A program made the position numbers and the translations under genes. From NCBI GenBank assembly GCA_039182435.1, contig JBCDCC010000027.1, positions 1 to 17,713 on the forward strand: DNA of 17,713 nt, in the 5' to 3' direction. Each line of letters starts with the position of its first letter. Position 1 is the first letter of the stretch. This DNA comes from JBCCKC01 sp039182435 (GTDB lineage Bacteria > Verrucomicrobiota > Verrucomicrobiia > Opitutales > Coraliomargaritaceae). Shown here piece after piece: positions 7,579 to 16,519 of the stretch. A model generated the notes under the pieces. It ran no database searches, was not told where the DNA came from, and saw only the letters and a list, made by a program, of their open reading frames with translations.

Positions 7579-9012
7579 TTAGTCCAGACTCGGCAAGTGC
7601 CGAAGGTGCCGCCCGAACGCATTCATAACCCGAAGATGAAGACGTGCCTGTGTCACTGAATAGATAAACCATGGGAGCGTAGGTGCAAATCCATGGATCG
7701 AGGCGATGAGACAATCGTTTTCCGGGAAAAGCCTAAACTCAAAGCGCCCCATTGGCTCGACGCTGCGTGAAAGGACTCCCCCGGAAATATAGAACGCGCA
7801 GCGGCGCTTGTTTTCCAGAGTGTAGGGAGTGGGTGTGAGCTCAAGAAGTGTCACTCGGTTGCCAAGTGCCATGAAACGGACCACTCCCTCCGTGTCTTTC
7901 TCTGCATTAATCAAGCCGCCAAACTTTCTACTGAGCCAGTCTCCATACTCTTGAGCCACCTCATGTGCATCAAGATTACCGGGAAGTGGCATCCGTTGGA
8001 CCGAACGCACAAGGCGTTGCTTCCGAATGCTACGTGTATCGAAAGACTGAGTTTCGCTGCGCGGATTCGGCTTCGGCCGTCCAGAGGCATCCACCGCACG
8101 TTTGAGCGATTCTTCCAGCGGCACTAGTTTCGCACTAAGGCAATCCAGCAGGGGATTGGGCCGCGCCTCAAGGTGATGTAGAAGACTCTCTTGCAGCGGG
8201 CCAACAAGAGCGAGCGGCACTTGACCGAAGAAAGCCACCCAGTGCTTTGATAAACCAAAACAGTTTGCAGGAAAATTAAACGTCCAGATACGTTTATCCA
8301 AGACCGATGCGGTTTGATGGATCATATCTCGATAGCGTATCGGCGTATGCCCGCCCAAATCGTAGATGCCTCCAGCCAGACTCGCATCCTTCAAGCAGAG
8401 GTCAAAGGCTTCACAGATGTTCTGAATGTCGATGGAGTGTGTCTTTGTTGTCGTCCAACGAGGTAGCAACATGACGGGTAAACGCCGCACAAGATTAACC
8501 AACATCGAAAAGGAAGAGCCACCAGGCCCAAAAATCAGCCCCGCACGCAGCACTGTCGCTTGAACAGAGCGGCTACGGAGCACCGCCTCCACTTCGCAGC
8601 GGCTTCGCAAGTGCGGCGAGAGTTCGCCCTCTTCTGGCATCAATCCGCTTAGGTAAATCACATGCTTGAGCCCCGCATCCTCCGCAGCTCGGATGAAATT
8701 ATCCGCCAAAAGCAGGTCGGTGTCCTCAAAGTTCGCCTGCATAAGACGGCTGGAGGGTGCCATGGAATGCACCAAATAAATACCGTAATCGCAACCTTGC
8801 AGCGCTTCCGTCAACTTGGGCAAAGAATAGATATCACATAGCTTCCACTCCGTGCTCGCATCTTGGGCCCTGCTCTCGCAAACACTCGTGCTCCGAGTCA
8901 GCGCGCGAAACCGATAATCGCTTTCCAGGGCCTGTCTAAGATGTGTGCCGACAAAGCCGCTCGCGCCGGCCACGGCGATAAGCGGCTTGGTCTCTTCAGC
9001 AGGTTCGTTCAT
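7579..9012 (-). CDS. YbjT-like NAD(P)-binding SDR fused to a DUF2867 domain
   Basis: 477 aa, the same length class as E. coli YbjT. An N-terminal Rossmann domain holds the dinucleotide motif GASGFVG (16-22). LVHSM (80-84), LRAGLIFGPGGSSF and LPRWTTTKTHSID match the atypical SDR fold of YbjT-type proteins; I see no clear YxxxK catalytic pair. From about residue 328 to the end lies a DUF2867-like domain (RCAFYISGGVL, GRFEFRLF, WFIYSVTQARLHLRVMNAF). The substrate is unknown; such proteins may bind NAD(P)H as sensors or reductases. The gene starts 12 bp after dps and ends 22 bp before the DUF2490 gene, so it sits inside an apparent operon with a stress-response gene. Confidence 0.88.
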   Translation of the reverse strand: MNEPAEETKPLIAVAGASGFVGTHLRQALESDYRFRALTRSTSVCESRAQDASTEWKLCDIYSLPKLTEALQGCDYGIYLVHSMAPSSRLMQANFEDTDLLLADNFIRAAEDAGLKHVIYLSGLMPEEGELSPHLRSRCEVEAVLRSRSVQATVLRAGLIFGPGGSSFSMLVNLVRRLPVMLLPRWTTTKTHSIDIQNICEAFDLCLKDASLAGGIYDLGGHTPIRYRDMIHQTASVLDKRIWTFNFPANCFGLSKHWVAFFGQVPLALVGPLQESLLHHLEARPNPLLDCLSAKLVPLEESLKRAVDASGRPKPNPRSETQSFDTRSIRKQRLVRSVQRMPLPGNLDAHEVAQEYGDWLSRKFGGLINAEKDTEGVVRFMALGNRVTLLELTPTPYTLENKRRCAFYISGGVLSRSVEPMGRFEFRLFPENDCLIASIHGFAPTLPWFIYSVTQARLHLRVMNAFGRHLRHLPSLD

Positions 9013-9024
9013 ACAAATGCACGC

Positions 9025-9504
9025 TTACTCCTCGAGGAAACTCTTCAGCATCCAAATCGTCTTTTCATGGACTTGAATCCGTGCAATCATCAGGTCTTCG
9101 GTTTCGCCATCGCCCGTATCCGCCGCAAGATCCCTCGCTTTCATCAGGTCTTTAACTAGGACCGCGTTAGCCATAGCCAGATGCTCGACCATCGCACTCG
9201 CCGAAGCATCTTCTTCGATCTCGGAGATGCCAGCCATGTCAGCAAGATTCGCCAAACCACCTGGGGCCAAGGCCCCTAAGGCACGAATCCGCTCAGCAAT
9301 CACGTCAACCGCCGTAAAAAGCTCAGTATACTGCATTTCAAAAGCAGTATGCAGCGAGAAGAAGGAGCGGCCACGAACGTTCCAGTGGCAGATGTGCGTT
9401 TGGCCGATCAACGCATAAGAATCAGCCACTACTTTACGAAGTGCCTCGATCACAGAACTCTCGGTCTGCTTTTGGATTTTTTTTGGTGTCTTTTTTTTAG
9501 CCAT
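9025..9504 (-). CDS. dps: Dps-family ferritin-like DNA-binding protein
   Basis: 159 aa from ATG at 9504. A longer frame upstream to 9672 has no family similarity. The ferroxidase residues of Dps are conserved with the right spacing: His40 (HWNVRG), His52, Glu56, Asp67 and Glu71 (in DVIAERI), equivalent to E. coli His51, His63, Asp67, Asp78 and Glu82. The Lys-rich N-terminal tail (MAKKKTPKKIQK) resembles the DNA-binding tail of E. coli Dps. The dodecamer would oxidise and store Fe(II) and protect DNA from peroxide. It is the first gene of a minus-strand cluster with a YbjT-like gene 12 bp downstream, and is divergent from fusA across 254 bp. No Fur, PerR or OxyR site is obvious upstream. Confidence 0.95.
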   Translation of the reverse strand: MAKKKTPKKIQKQTESSVIEALRKVVADSYALIGQTHICHWNVRGRSFFSLHTAFEMQYTELFTAVDVIAERIRALGALAPGGLANLADMAGISEIEEDASASAMVEHLAMANAVLVKDLMKARDLAADTGDGETEDLMIARIQVHEKTIWMLKSFLEE

Positions 9505-9758
9505 TCTGGGATTCTGGCTAAGAGAGCTCCGTTTGCAAATAGATGATGAGCTAGGCTCGAAAAATTTGCGGCAGTTTCGAGGAATCCAGAGCCAAAATTG
9601 GCAAGTATCGCCAAAGCGCTCCAAGTTTGACTTGGGCTGTTTTCCGTTCTTGCAGAATTGTGAGCGACCCATAATCTCCGCCTCTTTTTTGAAAATTCAG
9701 GCTGTAATCTTGGCAACTTATTCGCGCTGAATCACACTTTTAATCAACAATACAGATA

Positions 9759-11873
<2,115 letters not shown>

Positions 11874-11922
11874 CGCACACCGCATAGAGGCCAGTCGATA
11901 ACAGAAAAAAGCCAGTTTTTGC

Positions 11923-11953
11923 AAAGCCCCGCTCATCTCGAGCGGGGCTTTTT
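11923..11953 (+). terminator. Rho-independent terminator of fusA, bidirectional
   Basis: A perfect 12-bp stem AAAGCCCCGCTC / GAGCGGGGCTTT with loop ATCTC is followed by T residues (T run 11949-11953). It lies 50 bp past the fusA stop. On the minus strand the same hairpin ends the MOSC gene, which stops at 11970, though with a shorter T run. Confidence 0.93.
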
Positions 11954-11969
11954 CGTCTCAAGTCGTCGC

Positions 11970-12839
11970 TTACCTCAGATAAACGGAATCACCCACCTGA
12001 ATTGTCGTCTCACCCTGCGTTTCGGCATAAATCCCTAAGTTCTGATCGGCGTCCTTTACAATCGAGCGAAGCATGGATGCATCTCGCGGTAATTCCTCCA
12101 AGGGTCGTGTCACCGCACCGCATCGCACCGCAGTATCAATGCAGTTCAGTTCGAGCCCATTGACCATAATTTTTCGGCCGAGCCAGCCCTGTTCCAAGAG
12201 CCCCTCCCCGGTGTCGGTTTCGATGACGATATTCGGCCGAAAACGGCGAATATCCCAATCTGACTCTGGATGTAGCTCTTTAAGATAACTCATTGTGGCG
12301 CTTGTCACAATGTGCAGAGGAGCGACCAAAAAGAAGGTGCCGGGCAAGCCAACGAACTCCGCCACTTCATCAGGAGTTTTTAGAAACTCGGGCAGAGATT
12401 CACCGGGGAGCCGCGTAAACGTCTCGCGTAACTCGCTCAACCAATCGTGCCCCTCCTTGCGGTAGCGCCTGAAGAAGTCTAGCGCATCAGCTGAAGGCAA
12501 CGACTTCAATTCAGACGGATGCCCAACGAGGTCACTGAAAGCCTCGTGAATCGCCGGATCCGAGCTGGAACGTATCGATCCTTCCGGAAAGGCGATCTCA
12601 AGTGGAGAACCAACTTCATCACGATACGATGCGCGGCAGCGAAGTAACTCAGGACGGAACTTACAACTTTGGATTTCTTTGCGACGCACATCCCAGATCG
12701 CCCAAGCCCGATCACCGGCAATGCCTTGCGGACCACACGGAGTTGATTGAACCGACTCTCCAGCCAAGCCCTTTACGGGATAGCGCCATAGTTGCTGAAT
12801 GTGGCCAATTTGCTGCATTTGAGAGTCAGGATCGGGCAA
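11970..12839 (-). CDS. MOSC-domain protein (molybdenum cofactor sulfurase C-terminal family)
   Basis: 289 aa. An N-terminal beta-barrel part has RYPVKGLAGE (19-28) and GDRAWAIWD (42-50). The MOSC domain follows with RRFRPNIVIE (198-207) and the conserved Cys240 in LNCIDTAVRC, then NLGIYAE. MOSC proteins bind molybdopterin or pyridoxal-linked sulfur carriers and act in Moco sulfuration or in reduction of N-hydroxylated compounds; the exact substrate cannot be read here. The start at 12839 (MPDPDSQM) is the first in frame, but Met8 is nearly as good. It is divergent from the MYG1 gene across 60 bp and ends near the shared fusA terminator. Confidence 0.9.
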   Translation of the reverse strand: MPDPDSQMQQIGHIQQLWRYPVKGLAGESVQSTPCGPQGIAGDRAWAIWDVRRKEIQSCKFRPELLRCRASYRDEVGSPLEIAFPEGSIRSSSDPAIHEAFSDLVGHPSELKSLPSADALDFFRRYRKEGHDWLSELRETFTRLPGESLPEFLKTPDEVAEFVGLPGTFFLVAPLHIVTSATMSYLKELHPESDWDIRRFRPNIVIETDTGEGLLEQGWLGRKIMVNGLELNCIDTAVRCGAVTRPLEELPRDASMLRSIVKDADQNLGIYAETQGETTIQVGDSVYLR

Positions 12840-12858
12840 AGATCATGCCAATCAGTGT

Positions 12859-12882
12859 CCGAACTTGCCACCCCTCGTTCGG
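12859..12882. repeat. CCGAAC/GTTCGG inverted repeat between divergent genes
   Basis: CCGAAC (12859-12864) and GTTCGG (12877-12882) flank a 12-nt spacer in the 60-bp gap between the MOSC and MYG1 starts. It could be an operator half-site pair or a leader hairpin for MYG1. The arms are only 6 bp, so chance is possible. Confidence 0.3.
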
Positions 12883-12899
12883 CACTCTGCAATTTACCG

Positions 12900-13781
12900 A
12901 TGCTTACATCGATAGTCACTCATCCAGGCGGTGCTCACAAAGACGACTTCCTCGCCTGCGCTATTCTACTCACGCAAGCACCTGTCATCATTGAGCGCCG
13001 GGACCCGACCGAGGCCGATCTGAGCCATGCGACAACCGCTGTCGTCGATATCGGAGGTCAGCACGATGCCGCGCTTCTCAACTTCGATCATCATCAATTT
13101 CCGCGAGATCTGGCGCCCACATGTGCGCTCTCTCTGGTCCTTCAACACCTCGGCATCTATGACGACTCAAAGGAATTCTGCAGCTGGCTGGAAGTGACTG
13201 AATGGTTTGACTGCCGTGGCCCCAAAGACACCGCCGAGTGGCTCGGCATGGACCGCGAAACCCTCGGCAAGCTCAACTCACCTATCGATATGACTGTTCT
13301 CCGACGCTTCGCCAAGCAGACGGTCCATCAACCTGGCGAGCCCATCTGGGAGCTGATGCGGATGATCGGACAGGATCTGATCGATTACATCACAACCCTC
13401 CGCACACGACTCGATTACGTCGCAGCCCATGCAGAGGTCTGGAGCCTCCAAGCGGACGACACAGAGTTTAAAGTCCTCTTCATGCCCCGCACCGAGCCGC
13501 TCCCCGAAGACGCTTCCTCCGGACTGGGCTATCATGTCGAAAAACTCGGACTGGAAAACGAGGTCCTGGCCCTCGTCTATCCCGATAGTCGCGGCGAAGG
13601 CTATGGCATGCGCCGCTTTAACGACTCCCTGCGGATGGAATTTACTCAAATCGACAAAGAGCCCGACGTTCACTTCACCCACGTGCGCGGCTTTATCGCC
13701 AAAACATCAACCGCAGACCAAGCCCGCCTCAAAGAATTGATCGCGAATGCCTACTCAAAAGACGAAGCAAAGCACCCTTAA
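12900..13781 (+). CDS. MYG1-family (UPF0160) DHH-like metal-dependent nuclease
   Basis: 293 aa from ATG at 12900. An upstream frame to 12792 overlaps the MOSC gene and lacks family similarity, so this start was chosen. N-terminal THPGGAHKDD (His8, His13, Asp15/16) is the MYG1 form of THxGxxHxDE. VVDIGGQHD (Asp50) and the NFDHHQF motif (Asp63, His64, His65) follow, matching the metal-binding DHH-type site. Human MYG1 is a 3'-5' RNA exonuclease; bacterial members are less studied, so RNA or nucleotide hydrolysis is the likely role. The protein is somewhat shorter than eukaryotic MYG1. The C-terminal part (VLALVYPDSRGEGYGMRRF, DVHFTHVRGFIAKT) fits the family. It is in the cytoplasm and has no operon partner. 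Confidence 0.88.
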   Translation: MLTSIVTHPGGAHKDDFLACAILLTQAPVIIERRDPTEADLSHATTAVVDIGGQHDAALLNFDHHQFPRDLAPTCALSLVLQHLGIYDDSKEFCSWLEVTEWFDCRGPKDTAEWLGMDRETLGKLNSPIDMTVLRRFAKQTVHQPGEPIWELMRMIGQDLIDYITTLRTRLDYVAAHAEVWSLQADDTEFKVLFMPRTEPLPEDASSGLGYHVEKLGLENEVLALVYPDSRGEGYGMRRFNDSLRMEFTQIDKEPDVHFTHVRGFIAKTSTADQARLKELIANAYSKDEAKHP

Positions 13782-13946
13782 GACCTGATAAATGCTGATC
13801 CGTCTTGAAATCAATGAGTAGCGAGCAATCTAGCTCTCTAACTAATTTCTTCCTTCGCACACTCTTAGCGCCCCTTAGCGGGCAATCGTTACTGGATGAT
13901 AATCATTCGTGAGCTTCTCTTCCCTCAAGAAGCCACAATCCACCGT

Positions 13947-13976
13947 AAAAAAGGGCCTGCAAATGCAGACCCTTTT
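13947..13976 (-). terminator. Rho-independent terminator of the RRM gene
   Basis: On the minus strand AAAAGGGTCTGC-ATTT-GCAGGCCCTTTT folds into a 12-bp stem with one U-G pair, followed by a run of T residues (A run 13947-13952 on the plus strand). It lies 27 bp past the RRM stop at 14003. The gap 13782-13946 holds no gene I can support. Confidence 0.88.
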
Positions 13977-14002
13977 GAAAGTTTTTAAGAGGAAGTTTCG
14001 GA

Positions 14003-14437
14003 CTAGTAGTCGTTGCCTTCGCCACGACGACCCCGGTCATAGCCTCCGCGACGATCACCACCACGGCCACCGCCGCCTCCGCGACGATCACCGCCACCAC
14101 CGTAGCCGCCGCGACCACCGCCGCCTCCGCCACCGAAGCTACGGCCTCCGCCACCACCGCCGAAGCTGCGGCCACCGCCGCCGCCTTCTTCGCGTGGGCG
14201 AGCTTCATTAATCACTAGTGGGCGACCCATGAACTCATTACCATTGAGCGCTTCAATCGCTGCGTCCATTGCTTCCTTAGTCTCCATCGTGACAAATGCA
14301 AAGCCGCGTGGGCGACCTGTTTCACGGTTCTTAACGATAAAGACATCTTGCACCGCACCATGCGTTTCGAAGAGTCCTTGGATGTCTTCTACTGAAGCAT
14401 CGAAGGGCAGATTGCCCACATACATTTTTGTATTCAT
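14003..14437 (-). CDS. Glycine-rich RRM RNA-binding protein
   Basis: 144 aa. One RRM domain (about residues 3-80) has RNP2 MYVGNL (5-10) and RNP1 RGFAFVTM (44-51), with MNTK as leader. From residue 84 the protein is a low-complexity tail of Gly runs broken by RSF, RGG, DRRGG and GGYDRGRRG, an RGG-like arrangement that adds RNA binding and possibly phase separation. This plan is shared by cyanobacterial Rbp proteins and by verrucomicrobial and planctomycete homologues, some of which are cold-induced. The target RNA is unknown. It stands alone, with its own terminator. The GC-rich tail codons (GGC, GGT, CGT) contain imperfect repeats of the GGGGGGRSF unit, which may slip in replication. Confidence 0.95.
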   Translation of the reverse strand: MNTKMYVGNLPFDASVEDIQGLFETHGAVQDVFIVKNRETGRPRGFAFVTMETKEAMDAAIEALNGNEFMGRPLVINEARPREEGGGGGRSFGGGGGGRSFGGGGGGGRGGYGGGGDRRGGGGGRGGDRRGGYDRGRRGEGNDY

Positions 14438-14658
14438 TCTATTCTTTGATCTTTGTCCTATCCTGCTGCTTCTTTGCCCTGAGTGTTCTTATTTGAACTC
14501 GATCTACTGAATACTAAAAGTGTCCTCAACGATGCTTTCCCCCACGCTCTGAATATTAACAGAAGTGATAGTGCTAATGAATAATCATCGAAAGTGCCGA
14601 AAAAGCAAGCTACCAATCGCCTAAGTCAAACGGTTTTACTGGACTGTAACTTCTACTT

Positions 14659-15486
14659 CTAGAAGACGAAACCCACTCCGAGCGAGACACGGTCGCCATT
14701 TCCATGGTCCGCCTCCGATCTGGAAACACGCGAAACAAAGTCATGCTTCCATTCCAGCCTGAAGTGGGTCAGGTCATTTAACCGGTAGTAGATCGCTGGC
14801 CCTGAGGCGAGATGGAAGGCTTCCTCGTCATCGTAATGGACATCCGTCTCCCAGAGTAGCTGCGCATCATCACGGAAGTTCCACCCAATATCCAGATTGC
14901 CTCCAAGCTCAGCTGGTTCCGGCTGCTCAAAGACCCAGCCGGAAACCCCTATGGCAAAAAACAATTCCTTCGTCTCTGTTTCATAACCGAGAAAGAGCCC
15001 ACTACCCCAGACACGATCCGCCACTTCATAAGCATCATCGGCCTTGCCCAGGGGCACCCGCACTTGCGGGGCCATCGTCCAAGAGCCGCTGCGCCCATCG
15101 AGGTTGAAGTATTGCTTCAAAGGCAGCGCAAGCGTCAGGTCGCCAAGACCGGAATCATGCTGCACCTCCTTTGAGCTCCCCGCTCCGAGCACTTCGCGCC
15201 GCGCATCGAGAATGTAAGGCAACTTAAAAGTCAACCGAATCGAGCGGTCCCAAGTATAGACGCCCTCAAGGTGGAGGATGGAGATATCCTCTGTGAATCC
15301 ATCACCGACCACATCATTACCGAGCTTGAGGTCACTGCGATGCGTATGCTCCATTCGGGCTTGGATGCCGTAGCCTCCATCCCAACGAGGCATCATATTC
15401 ATGATGGGTTGATCGGCCCAGACGCTCACACTCAGGCAGGAGACAGCCGCTACCCAAAGGTAGATTTTCAAAGTTTTCTGTTTCAT
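14659..15486 (-). CDS. Outer-membrane beta-barrel protein (transporter-like), third gene of the metal cassette
   Basis: 275 aa. The signal peptide (MKQKTLKIYLWVAAVSCLSV, cleavage likely after VWA at residue 24) is followed by MMPRWDGGYGIQARMEHTH and alternating strands, for example SIRLTFKLPYI, LTLALPLKQYF and TMAPQVRVPLG. The C-terminus is GVGFVF, with terminal Phe as in barrels. There is no TonB box or plug domain, so it is not a TonB-dependent receptor. The layout resembles the PF13557 (phenol MetA-like) transporter-like barrel group, whose role is poorly known. It starts 6 bp after the HMA gene stop, so it is co-transcribed and may pass or retain metal at the outer membrane. That role is inference. 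The 220-bp gap between it and the RRM gene (14438-14658) shows no gene and no clear terminator. Confidence 0.82.
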   Translation of the reverse strand: MKQKTLKIYLWVAAVSCLSVSVWADQPIMNMMPRWDGGYGIQARMEHTHRSDLKLGNDVVGDGFTEDISILHLEGVYTWDRSIRLTFKLPYILDARREVLGAGSSKEVQHDSGLGDLTLALPLKQYFNLDGRSGSWTMAPQVRVPLGKADDAYEVADRVWGSGLFLGYETETKELFFAIGVSGWVFEQPEPAELGGNLDIGWNFRDDAQLLWETDVHYDDEEAFHLASGPAIYYRLNDLTHFRLEWKHDFVSRVSRSEADHGNGDRVSLGVGFVF

Positions 15487-15492
15487 CGAAAA

Positions 15493-15912
15493 CTAGAATT
15501 CGACGCGTTGAACCCGTCCGTCATTCATCTCAAAATAATGAACCGGATTGTAGCCAGCACTGTAGATCGCATTATAGACACGCTCCATATCAATGGATTC
15601 GCCCTCTTTAATCGCTAGAGTCACCAGCTGCGTATCGACATTCATGTCGATCCCCTTATCTAGCTGTTTCGTATCGACACCCGGCACCTTCTTCAAATGA
15701 ATGCGCAAGCCGATACCACAAGAGCTACAGACCAGGCCTTTCACGAAGACTGATATATAGGTCGTTTTGGTCGACAGTATTTGAGTCGCTTTCGATAAAC
15801 GAAGCTCGTCTGAAATAAGTGCTCGGGACTCCCCCTCGGCACGTAGATGGGTGCTCCCCGCCATCGTAATAGCGAGCATAGTTGTAATAAATTTCCTGAT
15901 AAAGTATTTCAT
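15493..15912 (-). CDS. Exported single-domain HMA (heavy-metal-associated) protein
   Basis: 139 aa from ATG at 15912; a longer TTG-started frame to 16032 adds 40 residues without signal character. MKYFIRKFITTMLAITMAGS gives a signal peptide, cleaved near LRA (about residue 25). Residues about 52-125 form an HMA fold: VFVKGLVCSSCGIGLR with the CxxC ligands Cys62 and Cys65, LKKVPGVD, the beta strand QLVTLAI and YNAIYSAGYNP at the end. The usual Met before the CxxC motif is replaced by Leu-Val. Cytosolic HMA proteins carry Cu(I) or Zn; an exported one would act in the periplasm. It lies 120 bp after the Cys/His-rich gene and 6 bp before the barrel gene. The metal is unknown, though the upstream Fur box hints at iron starvation control. 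Confidence 0.88.
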   Translation of the reverse strand: MKYFIRKFITTMLAITMAGSTHLRAEGESRALISDELRLSKATQILSTKTTYISVFVKGLVCSSCGIGLRIHLKKVPGVDTKQLDKGIDMNVDTQLVTLAIKEGESIDMERVYNAIYSAGYNPVHYFEMNDGRVQRVEF

Positions 15913-15931
15913 AATCTGATAGGTTGATGCA

Positions 15932-15975
15932 GCCTTGCCTAAAAAACTGAGTATGCATCGCAGATTAGGCAGGGC
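15932..15975 (-). repeat. Inverted repeat in the leader of the HMA gene
   Basis: GCCTTGCCTAA (15932-15942) and TTAGGCAGGGC (15965-15975) form an 11-bp stem with a 22-nt loop, with one mismatched C-A pair on the minus-strand mRNA and one wobble on the plus strand. It lies 20 to 63 bp upstream of the HMA ATG. No T run follows, so it is not a standard terminator. It may stabilise or regulate the transcript between the first and second genes. Confidence 0.45.
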
Positions 15976-16032
15976 CTTCTTTAGCTCTATTGATCTGCGA
16001 GATACCAACACGTGGCTCAAACCACGCACCAA

Positions 16033-16464
16033 TCAGATCAACCAAACACCCAGAATCACGCCCACATCACGCGCAGGAAAAAGCTTCCGCTCAGGAGCCT
16101 TCAAGTCTGGGACCTGCCCCGAATAGGTCAGCAATGGCAGCTCAATGATAACGACCTGGCGAGCACCTGCGCTATCCAGCGTCACCGACTGCCGGTCCAA
16201 TACAAGACGGGACAAACTCGTCGTGTGCATCTGGCAAGAATGGCAGTGGAACGGGAGTTCTGCGCAACTGTCACTCAACTGAACCGAGTCTTGCCTGGGT
16301 TCAGTTCCAGAATCGTTCGGGCAAGGACAGGAATCCTCAGAATCCTCTACATTCGTTTGCGCACCCTGCTCTAGATGCCCTTCACAAAAATGCAGCAAAC
16401 AAGTCGAGCTCTGCAAAGGCAGAGACACTAAGAGGCTGATTAGGACTGTGAAAATAATTCTCAA
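16033..16464 (-). CDS. Exported Cys/His-rich small protein, first gene of the putative Fur-controlled operon
   Basis: 143 aa. No family recognised. The start is TTG at 16464-16462: a TAG in frame lies directly upstream and no later ATG leaves the signal peptide intact. Residues 1-20 (MRIIFTVLISLLVSLPLQSS) look like an export signal; the STC at 20-22 is not a standard lipobox. Seven Cys (22, 27, 46, 48, 67, 74, 77) and five His (25, 30, 73, 75, 80) lie in the first 80 residues, with CLLHFCEGH (22-30) and HCHSCQMH (73-80) as likely metal sites. The C-terminus ends in a short hydrophobic stretch (VGVILGVWLI). It follows the Fur box and precedes the HMA gene. Metal binding is inference from composition; the protein may be periplasmic. 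Confidence 0.7.
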   Translation of the reverse strand: MRIIFTVLISLLVSLPLQSSTCLLHFCEGHLEQGAQTNVEDSEDSCPCPNDSGTEPRQDSVQLSDSCAELPFHCHSCQMHTTSLSRLVLDRQSVTLDSAGARQVVIIELPLLTYSGQVPDLKAPERKLFPARDVGVILGVWLI

Positions 16465-16471
16465 CTAACTT

Positions 16472-16490
16472 TAGAATGATAATTATTCTC
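16472..16490 (-). promoter_or_regulatory. Near-consensus Fur box before the Cys/His-HMA-barrel operon
   Basis: The plus-strand 19-mer TAGAATGATAATTATTCTC matches GATAATGATAATCATTATC at 15 of 19 positions, and 12 of 14 for the 7-1-7 form TGATAATnATTATCA. It lies 7 bp upstream of the TTG start at 16464. A minus-strand -35-like TTGGCT (16505-16500) and -10-like TATCAT (16481-16476, 18-bp spacer) place the -10 box inside the Fur box, the usual repression layout. If that -10 is used, the transcript would have almost no leader. Confidence 0.7.
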
Positions 16491-16519
16491 CGAAAGGCAA
16501 GCCAAGCGAGAGTTCCCTC

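Noticed and set aside
9505..9672. Longer N-terminus for Dps starting at 9672
   Set aside because: The extra 56 residues have no Dps similarity, and the ATG at 9504 gives the normal length and Lys-rich tail.
13892..13910. GATAATCATT, Fur-like, 12 of 19 matches
   Set aside because: No gene start lies near it; it sits between the ends of two genes and the match is weaker than at 16472.
13782..13946. Search for a terminator after the MYG1 gene
   Set aside because: Only 4-bp stems were seen, too weak to call.
13909..14211. Plus-strand frame and His/Arg repeat over the RRM tail
   Set aside because: It is the antisense of the Gly-rich tail; the repeats are codon repeats, not a CRISPR array.
15913..16032. 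TTG-started extension of the HMA protein
   Set aside because: The extension lacks signal character, while Met at 15912 gives a clean signal peptide.
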